From Gemmatimonadota bacterium (GTDB taxonomy: Bacteria; Gemmatimonadota; Gemmatimonadetes; Gemmatimonadales; GWC2-71-9), in NCBI GenBank assembly GCA_003221075.1, contig QHUF01000239.1, positions 1-36,121 on the forward strand: a stretch of 36,121 bases of DNA, given 5' to 3'. Position numbers and translations under genes: made by a program. Below, one piece after another: positions 1 through 6,770 of the stretch. Positions within the stretch are counted from its first letter, which is position 1. Each line of letters starts with the position of its first letter. The notes under the pieces were generated by a model. That model made no database searches. It was not told where the DNA came from and worked only from the letters and a program-made list of their open reading frames with translations.

Positions 1-48
1 AAACAAAAGGGGTTCGTCGAAGTGTCGAACTACGTGCGCCAACTGTAG
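1..48 (+). CDS. C-terminal end of an unidentified gene (partial)
   Basis: Reading frame 1 is open from the first base of the window and encodes 15 residues (ending VSNYVRQL) before a TAG stop at 46-48. The convergent protease gene ends only 5 bp further on, which fits a real gene end at the window edge. The fragment is too short to identify, and an open frame of this length can easily arise by chance. Confidence 0.35.
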   Translation, partial: KQKGFVEVSNYVRQL

Positions 49-53
49 GAGGA

Positions 54-1430
54 TCAGCGCATGAGGTTCAGACTCTTCAGATAATCCGCGACGACGTAGG
101 CCGGCACCGCATAGATGATCTTCCCCTGCGACTCCCGCTCACCGCCATACAGCATCGCGATCACTTTCCCATCGCGATCGAAGATCGGACTCCCCGAGGA
201 CCCCGGCGCGCCGTACGCGTCCACCTGGATGACCGCGGTCAGCGCCTTGCTCACCGTGCCCACCGTGAGCGTCGGCTCCGCGATCGGTTGTCCACCCTGC
301 GATTCCATCGGGAGATCGAACCCCAGAGGATAGCCGAGGATCGCGACGGGATCGCCGCGCTCGAGGCCCTCACGGGTGCGCGCGAGTCCAGCGACTCGCG
401 GCGTTGCTTCTTTCATCGACACGTGGAACACGCCGACGTCCGACTCCGGCGATACCCCGACCATCTCGGCGCGCCAGAACTGCGTACTCCCGGAGAAAAT
501 CACGCCCAGCCGGCGCGGCGTCTTGGTGCCGTCGTCGCCCACCAGGATGTGCTTGTTCGTCACCATCGTGCCCGCCGAGTCCAAGGCGAACGCGGTGCCG
601 CTGAACCGCTCGCCGTCGGTATACTCGACCAGCACGATGGCCACCGCGTCCTGGTTGCGGTGCGAGATCGCCCGGTAATCGACGCCGCCCAACGCACGCC
701 GCCGCCGCTCAACCGCTGCCAACTCCATGCGCAGGCGCGCCACGGCGGCCGAATCCCCGCCCGAGGTCTCCAGCGCCCGGCGCAGGCGAGCGGTTTCTTG
801 CTGGGCGGCATTCAGGGCATCGCGAACCCCCTGCAGCTCCGTCTGGAAGTGCAGGGTCATCGTCTGCGATTCGCGCGCCCGCCGCCGGCCATCGATTTGA
901 ATCCAGGTGAAGCCGGTACCCACGATCAGCAGCAGCGCAATGAGCACCTTGGTCGTGCGGCGCAGCTGCGCCGTCTGCCGTGCGACCTCGGCCCTGATGC
1001 GCACGCCGGTACTGGCCCGCGGCGCCGTCGGCCGTTGTGCCGCGGGAATCACTTCTCGCGGCGACGATGCGCGCTCCGCGAGACCCTCCGCGGCGGCCGT
1101 CGCCGGGAGATCGGCATCGATTTCGATGACTGCGAACTCGAGCGCCGGCCCGTTTGCGCCGAACCCGATCACGTCGCCATCGCGGAGGAGCGTGTCGCCG
1201 GTGACGCGCTGCCCGTTCACGAACGTACCGTTGCGGCTCCCCAGATCCTGGAGGACGAACCCTTCGGTCTTGCGCACGATCGCCGCGTGCCGTGACGAGA
1301 CGTCGAGGTCACGCTCGGCGTCGAAGCGCACGTCCGACAACGGGTGGCGGCCAAGGCCGATGTAACCCTTGCGGAAGGCTTCGATCTGCCCCGCGCGGGC
1401 TCCGGAGAGAAACTTGAACTGTGCTTTCAC
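54..1430 (-). CDS. Membrane-anchored FHA domain / trypsin-like serine protease
   Basis: This 458-residue protein combines phosphothreonine recognition with proteolysis. An N-terminal FHA domain (about residues 20-100) shows the GRH, SSRH and GSRNGTFVNG signatures. A Pro/Ala-rich linker is followed by one membrane helix (about 161-178), a coiled coil (about 188-247) and an S1C/HtrA-like protease domain (about 258-458). The likely catalytic triad is H294 (TNKHIL), D331 (ESDVGVF) and S412 (GSSGSP). There is no PDZ domain. Topology should place the FHA domain in the cytoplasm and the protease in the periplasm, so a cytoplasmic kinase could control an extracytoplasmic protease (inference). The start is GTG, overlapping the PP2C stop by 4 bases (GTGA), which implies translational coupling. 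It is the last gene of the FHA-kinase-phosphatase operon. Confidence 0.9.
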   Translation of the reverse strand: MKAQFKFLSGARAGQIEAFRKGYIGLGRHPLSDVRFDAERDLDVSSRHAAIVRKTEGFVLQDLGSRNGTFVNGQRVTGDTLLRDGDVIGFGANGPALEFAVIEIDADLPATAAAEGLAERASSPREVIPAAQRPTAPRASTGVRIRAEVARQTAQLRRTTKVLIALLLIVGTGFTWIQIDGRRRARESQTMTLHFQTELQGVRDALNAAQQETARLRRALETSGGDSAAVARLRMELAAVERRRRALGGVDYRAISHRNQDAVAIVLVEYTDGERFSGTAFALDSAGTMVTNKHILVGDDGTKTPRRLGVIFSGSTQFWRAEMVGVSPESDVGVFHVSMKEATPRVAGLARTREGLERGDPVAILGYPLGFDLPMESQGGQPIAEPTLTVGTVSKALTAVIQVDAYGAPGSSGSPIFDRDGKVIAMLYGGERESQGKIIYAVPAYVVADYLKSLNLMR

Positions 1431-2461
1431 TGATTCCGGGTGAAGTACCAGACGAGCAGGGCGGCGACGGCGATCACTGCGAGGACCATCGTCCGCGTCT
1501 GTTTGCGAGTTTCCTTGTTGGGCACCGGCGGCCGGCTGCCTTTGTAGACCGGCACCGGCTCCGTGCTGGTCTCGGTGTCGATCAGCGGGTACACCTGGTG
1601 GCCGACGTCCTCCTGCTGCGTGCCGTCCGACACGCGCAAGCCGTCGCCGTCGAAGCGCGCTACGACCACGGTGATGTTGTCCGGCCCGCCGCGCTCGTTC
1701 GCCAGCGCGATCAACTGGTCGCAGATTGCGCTCAGCTCTGGAGTCTTGCTCACGATCTCGGCGATCTCTTCCTTCTTTACCTGGCCCGACAGCCCATCGG
1801 AGCAGAGCACCAGCACGTCGCCGCGCCGCACCTCCTGGTGCGTGAGATCGACCTTGACCTTCGGATCGGGGCCGAGCGCCTGGAGGATGATGTTGCGGCG
1901 TTCGCTCTGTGCGGCTTCTTCTTCCGTCAGCTCGCCCGCTTCCACCAGGCGCTGCATCAGCGACTGATCCTTGGTGATCTGGTGCGCCTCGCCGCCGCGA
2001 ATCAGATACGCACGACTGTCGCCCACCTGAGTGAGATAGAGGTGATCGTTCAAGACCCCCGCGGCCGTCGTAGTCGTGCCCATGCCGCGCACTTCAGGGT
2101 GCGCCTTCGCGTGGGCGTGAATGCTCGCGTTGGCGACTTCGACCGCTTCCTTGAGCCGGTACGCAAAGCGCTGCGGTGTCACCTCGTTCTCGGCATTCCA
2201 CGTCTTGAGGAGGTGCGCGTAGATCGTGTCGGTGGCCATCTCGCTCGCGAGCTCGCCGGCCGCCGCGCCGCCCATACCGTCGGCGACGACCAGGAGGGTA
2301 CCGCGCGGGCCGATATCGTGCTGCCGCACGTCCGGCTGCAGCGAGGCCGCCTTGCGCGTCAGATCGGCGACCAGGAAGCGATCCTCGTTGTGGTCGCGCG
2401 TGCGACCCAGATCGGTCTTGCCGAAGACCGCGATGCGGACGGGCTTGGAGCGTCCGAACAT
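1427..2461 (-). CDS. PP2C-family Ser/Thr protein phosphatase with C-terminal membrane helix
   Basis: This 344-residue PPM/PP2C metal-dependent phosphatase should reverse the phosphorylation made by the adjacent kinase. The metal-binding aspartate motifs are visible: a TRDHNEDRF segment near residue 20, VADGMGG near 60, SDGLSG near 210 and GGPDNITVVVARFDG near 240. The C-terminus ends in a membrane helix (about 322-341) followed by YFTRNQ, so the catalytic domain is probably held at the inner face of the membrane. I chose the ATG at 2461 (MFGRSKPVRIAVFGKTDLG) because family homology begins there. An upstream in-frame ATG at 2554 would add 31 residues of unrelated sequence that overlap the frameshifted end of the kinase gene. 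Its stop overlaps the GTG of the FHA-protease gene. Confidence 0.92.
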   Translation of the reverse strand: MFGRSKPVRIAVFGKTDLGRTRDHNEDRFLVADLTRKAASLQPDVRQHDIGPRGTLLVVADGMGGAAAGELASEMATDTIYAHLLKTWNAENEVTPQRFAYRLKEAVEVANASIHAHAKAHPEVRGMGTTTTAAGVLNDHLYLTQVGDSRAYLIRGGEAHQITKDQSLMQRLVEAGELTEEEAAQSERRNIILQALGPDPKVKVDLTHQEVRRGDVLVLCSDGLSGQVKKEEIAEIVSKTPELSAICDQLIALANERGGPDNITVVVARFDGDGLRVSDGTQQEDVGHQVYPLIDTETSTEPVPVYKGSRPPVPNKETRKQTRTMVLAVIAVAALLVWYFTRNQ

Positions 2462-2466
2462 TGGCG

Positions 2467-2641
2467 TCAAGATCCGCAGGCTTGATCGCGTTTGAACTTC
2501 AAATACACCTCGTTCTGGGCCTTCAGGCGGAGCGCACGCGCGTTCCAAGCGCACGCTTGATCGGTGCGTGACTCCACAAAGAATGCCTGGGCCACCATGA
2601 AGGCAGCTTGCGCGCGCAACGTTGCGGGAGCCCGCTCGTCG
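2467..2641 (-). pseudogene. Out-of-frame C-terminal segment of the upstream kinase
   Basis: Just after the kinase stop at 2642, the +1 frame continues without a stop to 2467 and encodes a natural-looking alpha-helical segment (DDERAPATLRAQAAFMVAQ, then a Cys-containing DQACAWNARALRL stretch, ending FKRDQACGS). It stops 5 bp before the PP2C start, matching the tight spacing of the rest of the operon. The kinase frame, by contrast, ends in low-complexity RKERGDRTHSSDGGL. This suggests that a single-base indel between about 2650 and 2690 has separated the real C-terminus from the kinase. It may be a sequencing error or a true mutation. Confidence 0.55.
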
Positions 2642-3883
2642 TCATAAACCGCCGTCGCTTGAATGCGTCCTGTCCCCGCGCTCTTTGCGATTGCCGGGCT
2701 TCGACGCCGTGTCGTGCGCCACGGCGCGGGAGCTGTCCGCTGGATTGGGGCCCGCCTTGCTCCCGCCGTTGAGCGCCACCCAGGCACCGCCCCCGGCGAG
2801 GACCACCACGACGCCGGCGACGATGGGGATGAGCGACCGCTTCGCCTTCTTCGCCGAAATGCGCTGCGTGGCTCCGGCGGTCATATCGAGCAGCTGCGTC
2901 TTCTCTTGAGTAGCCGGAACGGCGCCGGCGGTCGGCCGGCCGGTGACGGCGGTGATGTCGGCCGCGAACTTCGCCACGCTCTGGTAGCGCTCCATCGGCG
3001 TGCGAGCGAGCGCGGTATCGAGGACCGGCTGTAACCCGGCAGGGAACGACAGATCGGGCCGAGCCTCGGCGAGCGTCGTGGGCTCGTCGGTCAGCCGCTT
3101 GATCATCGTCTCCTGCACGCTGGTCGCCTCGAACGGCAGCTTGCCGATCAGCATGCGGTAAAACACCAGCGCGAGGGAATAGAGGTCGCTGCGGCCGTCG
3201 AGGGTGTCGCCCGACAGCTGTTCGGGACTCATGAACTCGGGCGTCCCCACGACCAGGCCGGTCTTGGTGACCTTCTGGCCCGCCTGGTCACCGCCCACGG
3301 CCTTGGCGATTCCGAAATCCACCACCTTCACGGTCTCGCCGCCGTCCTTCCGCCTGCTCAACATGATGTTGTCCGGCTTCAAATCGCGATGCACGATGCC
3401 GAGATCGTGGGCGGCCTGGAGCGCGTCCGCAGTTTGCAGGAAGATCGCGGTTGCGCGCGGCACCGGGAGCGCACCCTCGCGCTCGAGCAGATCGGTCAGC
3501 GGCTCGCCCTCGATGAACTCCATCGCGAGATAGATCAAGCCGTCGGGTGTCTCACCGAAGTCGTAAACCGCACAGACGTTGGGATGGGTGATGCGGCTGG
3601 CGTTCGACGCCTCGCGATTGAAGCGTGCCACGGCGTCGGGATCGTGCACCATCGATGGATTCATCACCTTGATAGCGCTGCGCCGGCCCATCTTCACGTG
3701 CTCGGCGAGGTAGACCTGACCCATGCCGCCCTCACCGAGCTTCTTCACGACGTGGTAGCGGTCGGCGACGACCTGCCCCACGAGATCGCTCGCCGGCGCG
3801 GTGGATCGCAGCGTCTGCCCGTCGTTGGGGCAGAACTTCACGTCATCGGCGTATTCGGTGGAGCAGACCGGGCAGATCTTCAT
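2642..3883 (-). CDS. Ser/Thr protein kinase with N-terminal zinc ribbon
   Basis: This eukaryotic-like (Hanks-type) kinase has 413 residues in the annotated frame. It begins with a zinc ribbon (CPVC at 4-7, CPND at 18-21, the last ligand position not Cys). The kinase domain (about 43-310) has the Gly-rich loop LGEGGMGQVYLA (49-60), the ATP lysine K72 (AIKVM), the catalytic loop HRDLKPDN (D167), DFG (D189), and the GTPEFMSPEQ activation/P+1 segment with Thr residues typical of autophosphorylation. A membrane helix spans about 350-371, leaving a short extracytoplasmic tail. Its ATG overlaps the stop of the double-FHA gene by 4 bp (ATGA). The C-terminal end appears frameshifted: a plausible continuation lies in the +1 frame at 2467-2641. 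Substrates probably include the FHA proteins encoded on either side (inference). Confidence 0.92.
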   Translation of the reverse strand: MKICPVCSTEYADDVKFCPNDGQTLRSTAPASDLVGQVVADRYHVVKKLGEGGMGQVYLAEHVKMGRRSAIKVMNPSMVHDPDAVARFNREASNASRITHPNVCAVYDFGETPDGLIYLAMEFIEGEPLTDLLEREGALPVPRATAIFLQTADALQAAHDLGIVHRDLKPDNIMLSRRKDGGETVKVVDFGIAKAVGGDQAGQKVTKTGLVVGTPEFMSPEQLSGDTLDGRSDLYSLALVFYRMLIGKLPFEATSVQETMIKRLTDEPTTLAEARPDLSFPAGLQPVLDTALARTPMERYQSVAKFAADITAVTGRPTAGAVPATQEKTQLLDMTAGATQRISAKKAKRSLIPIVAGVVVVLAGGGAWVALNGGSKAGPNPADSSRAVAHDTASKPGNRKERGDRTHSSDGGL

Positions 3884-4860
3884 TCCGGAATCGGCCCTCC
3901 GCCTCCCGCGTCGCCGCCGGGCAGCTCGACGCGCAGCAGCTTGTCGCCGACCATGATGCGCGAGCCGTGCCGGAGCGCCATGGCGCCGCGGGCGGCGATC
4001 GCGACGCCGTTGCGGCTGTGATCGTCCACCAGCACGAAGTCCGCGTCCTCAGAGCGCACGGTCGCGTGCTGCGCGCTCATCGAGGGGTCATAGGGGAAAA
4101 TCCAGTCGCCGCGCTCGCGTCCGATGTGCACGTCGCGTCCCGGCGACAACTGGATGACGTCGCGGGAGCTGCCGTCCGTGCGGAGCTGGGTGAGGCTGGC
4201 GATATCGGCGCTCGGCGTCATGCTGCCCATGCGCTTCGTGGCGTCCGCCTCCGCATGGTGGGGACCGGGGTAACCGAGGCGGCGGAAACGCAGAATCTGT
4301 GAGCCGATGAGGATCAGGTCACCATCCGTCAGGCGGCAGGGTCCTTCGAGGAAGACCCAGGTGCCGTTGCGGCTCCCGAGGTCGCGCACGTCGAGCTGCC
4401 CGTCTTCCCACGAGAGCTTGGCATGCAGGGGCGAAAGGAACTGATCTTCGGCGAACCGGATATCTCCCTCGGTCCGGCCGATGGTCGTGAACATGTGTTT
4501 GCGCTCGAATCGCGCCACTTCAGTGGCCATCTCGGAAACCAGAACCAATGTCAGGGAGTGTTCGGAGCGTCTATCGGGGATCAGGCGTCGGTCGAGTACG
4601 CCCCCGCCCCCCCCGGTCCCTCCCCCTGCAGTGCCGTGCGAGGTCACCATCGATCCGCACAGTGGACAGGGAGCATCCGCCGGCGCACCGCCCGGGGATG
4701 GAGGCCCGCTCGTGCGGGAGACGACACCGCCGCCACCGCCGCCTGCCGCGACCGCGGCCCGCGCGGCTGCGGCTTGGGTCAGCGGCTTTCCGCAGTCGGA
4801 GCAGAATTGCGCGCCGGCTTCGTTTTGCCGGCCGCAATACTGGCAAGCGCTCAGTGCCAT
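3880..4860 (-). CDS. Double FHA-domain protein with N-terminal zinc ribbon
   Basis: This 326-residue cytoplasmic protein is probably the phosphothreonine-binding adaptor of the operon. A four-cysteine zinc ribbon (C6, C9, C20, C23) is followed by a Gly/Ala-rich linker with a CPLC half-site (C65, C68). Two FHA domains follow. FHA1 (about 104-195) carries IGRTEGDI, SPLHAKL and LGSRNGTWV. FHA2 (about 227-313) carries HIGRERGDWIF, MSAQHATV and DHSRNGVAI. No transmembrane segment is visible. It is first in the minus-strand operon and is divergently transcribed from the amidase gene across only 45 bp. Several -10-like TAnnnT elements lie in that gap. The role as kinase adaptor is inferred from linkage. 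Confidence 0.9.
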   Translation of the reverse strand: MALSACQYCGRQNEAGAQFCSDCGKPLTQAAAARAAVAAGGGGGGVVSRTSGPPSPGGAPADAPCPLCGSMVTSHGTAGGGTGGGGGVLDRRLIPDRRSEHSLTLVLVSEMATEVARFERKHMFTTIGRTEGDIRFAEDQFLSPLHAKLSWEDGQLDVRDLGSRNGTWVFLEGPCRLTDGDLILIGSQILRFRRLGYPGPHHAEADATKRMGSMTPSADIASLTQLRTDGSSRDVIQLSPGRDVHIGRERGDWIFPYDPSMSAQHATVRSEDADFVLVDDHSRNGVAIAARGAMALRHGSRIMVGDKLLRVELPGGDAGGGGPIPE

Positions 4861-4875
4861 AAAGTAAGGTGGCCC

Positions 4876-4898
4876 AATCTATTGCTCGCCGCTAGCTT
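4876..4898. promoter_or_regulatory. Overlapping divergent -10 elements
   Basis: The 45-bp gap between the divergent FHA and amidase genes holds a plus-strand TAGCTT (4893-4898), whose last base is 7 nt from the amidase ATG, and a minus-strand TAGATT (complement of 4876-4881), which predicts a leader of about 10 nt for the FHA operon. No convincing -35 was seen for either. The plus-strand arrangement predicts a leaderless or near-leaderless amidase mRNA. Confidence 0.4.
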
Positions 4899-4905
4899 GC
4901 GCCAC

Positions 4906-6768
4906 ATGCGACTCATCGGTGCCGCGCTCTTCGTCGCTGCGACGGGGGCGGCTGGGGGCGGCTGCGCGTCCTCCGCCACGCGTCATCCCGCCTCCGTCTC
5001 AGCTTCACACGAGCCACTGCACATCACGATCGTCTATCCCGACACCGCCGACCCGATTCAGGCGCAGGATTCGTCGTTCCTCTTCGGCAGTGTCGGCCGG
5101 GGGCGCGGCGATGTCGCGTTGTCGGTCAACGGATTCCCCGTCCGCGTGTCGGCGGCTGGCACCTGGCTCGCATGGATCCCGCTGCCGAGCGACTCACTGG
5201 CGCGATTTCAGATCGTGGCGCGCGCCGCTGCGGGCCCCGAGCAGCAGGAGACCACATTCGTCGCGCGCATCGCGCAATCGTACCGCCCGCCGGCGGGCGC
5301 TACCGTCTGGATCGACACGACGAGTTTCACCCCGACCGACACGCTCGCGTTTCCCGCGGGGGAGGGCATTCACCTCTCGGTTCGTGCCACGCCTGGTGCG
5401 CAGGTGCGGCTCCGCATGGAAGGAAAACGCACGCAGGTGTGGTTCGTGCCCGACACGCTGCCGGGAGAGCCGGCATGGGGGATCCGCGCATTCGGCACCG
5501 ATACCGCCTCCTACCGCCTCCCTCCCGCCGCTGACCGTTATGTCGCATGGCTGCCCGCCGAACCGCTGTGTGACGCGATCGTCGAGGTAATCGTCGGGAC
5601 CGATACCGCCCGTGCCGTCTGGCCGCTGGTGTTGGACACGCTGGATCGTGCGCACCCCGCGGTGATCGTGCTGAACGATGACACCGCGCATACCGGGAAG
5701 AGCGACAGCCTGACGGTGGGAAAAGCCGTGCCTTACGGCACCTACAACTGGTTTTTCCCGCTGGGCACGATCGCGGTAGCTACGGCTCGCTGGGGCAGCC
5801 AAACTCGGCTGCAGCTGTCGCGTGGCGCCGTGGCGTGGGTGAACAACGCGGATGTGGTGGCGCTCGCGCCGGGGACGCCGCCGCCCGGCGGCATCGTGGA
5901 GTCGGTCCGCCTGGTGCCCGGCCCACGCTCGCTCGTGCTACGCGTGCCGCTGCCCACGCACGTTCCGTTCAAGGTGGAAGAAGAGGAAAAGAACCTCACG
6001 CTGCGGCTGTACGGCGTGGCCTCCGATGTGAATTGGATGCAGTACGGCGGAACCGATCCGTACGTGACTCGCATGAGCTACGCGCAGCCGGCGGCCGACG
6101 AGGTGACGCTCACGCTCGCACTGGCGGGGCCGGTGTGGGGTTATCGCACGCGCTGGAGCGGGCGTGACCTGCTGCTCGAGATTCGCCGGCCACCGGTGAT
6201 CGATCCGCGGCGCCCGCTCGCCGGGCGGACGATCGTGCTGGACCCTGGTCATCCCCCGGTCGGCGCGCACGGGCCATCCGGCTTGTGGGAGCCCGTCGCG
6301 ACCCTCGCCGTGGCGCAGCAGGCCAAGGCGCTGCTCGAGCGGGCGGGCGCAACGGTGTTGTTGACGCGCACCGACTCGAATCCGGTGGACTTGTTCCCGC
6401 GTACGCGCTTCGCCGAAGAGCACGATGCTGACGTGCTCGTCTCGATCCACGCGAACGCGCTGCCCGACGGTGTGAATCCGTTCACCAATAACGGCACCAG
6501 CGTCTATTACTTCCATCCGCGCAGCGCCGCCCTGGCGCGCGCCCTCGATCGTGCGCTTGTTGTGGAGCTAGGGGTTAGGGATTTGGGAATGGGACGCGGT
6601 GATTACGCACTCGTGCGCAATCCGTGGTTCCCCTCGGCGCTTACCGAGGGAATGTTCATGATGATCCCGGAGCAGGAGGCGATGTTGGCCAGCCCCGAGG
6701 GACGCCTGCGGTACGCAAGAGGCGTGGCGCGGGGCATTGAGGAGTTCTTGAGGGGGATGGCGCGCTGA
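4906..6768 (+). CDS. N-acetylmuramoyl-L-alanine amidase (Amidase_3), probable lipoprotein
   Basis: This 620-residue exported zinc amidase should cleave the bond between MurNAc and the stem peptide in peptidoglycan. The N-terminus (MRLIGAALFVAATGAAGGGC) is a signal peptide with a weak lipobox at C20. The middle region (about 35-435) is beta-rich and may act in wall or envelope binding. The Amidase_3 catalytic domain occupies about 437-620: H449 in LDPGH, E462 in GLWEP and H515 in SIHAN are the expected zinc ligands, and E581 in LTEGMF is the expected catalytic glutamate. The open frame extends upstream to 4423, antisense to the FHA gene, but the signal peptide fixes the ATG at 4906. A TAGCTT -10 hexamer sits 7 nt before this ATG. 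The next gene starts 2 bp after the stop. Confidence 0.9.
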   Translation: MRLIGAALFVAATGAAGGGCASSATRHPASVSASHEPLHITIVYPDTADPIQAQDSSFLFGSVGRGRGDVALSVNGFPVRVSAAGTWLAWIPLPSDSLARFQIVARAAAGPEQQETTFVARIAQSYRPPAGATVWIDTTSFTPTDTLAFPAGEGIHLSVRATPGAQVRLRMEGKRTQVWFVPDTLPGEPAWGIRAFGTDTASYRLPPAADRYVAWLPAEPLCDAIVEVIVGTDTARAVWPLVLDTLDRAHPAVIVLNDDTAHTGKSDSLTVGKAVPYGTYNWFFPLGTIAVATARWGSQTRLQLSRGAVAWVNNADVVALAPGTPPPGGIVESVRLVPGPRSLVLRVPLPTHVPFKVEEEEKNLTLRLYGVASDVNWMQYGGTDPYVTRMSYAQPAADEVTLTLALAGPVWGYRTRWSGRDLLLEIRRPPVIDPRRPLAGRTIVLDPGHPPVGAHGPSGLWEPVATLAVAQQAKALLERAGATVLLTRTDSNPVDLFPRTRFAEEHDADVLVSIHANALPDGVNPFTNNGTSVYYFHPRSAALARALDRALVVELGVRDLGMGRGDYALVRNPWFPSALTEGMFMMIPEQEAMLASPEGRLRYARGVARGIEEFLRGMAR

Positions 6769-6770
6769 GA

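Noticed and set aside
288..1295. Long plus-strand open frame over the FHA-protease gene.
   Set aside because: It is a high-GC antisense shadow with no domain signature and an Arg/His-rich composition typical of such frames. The same applies to the other long antisense frames, for example 8520-9569, 12089-14032 and 17243-18481.
4423..4905. Upstream extension of the amidase open frame across the FHA gene.
   Set aside because: It is antisense to a well-supported FHA gene, and the signal peptide fixes the start at 4906.
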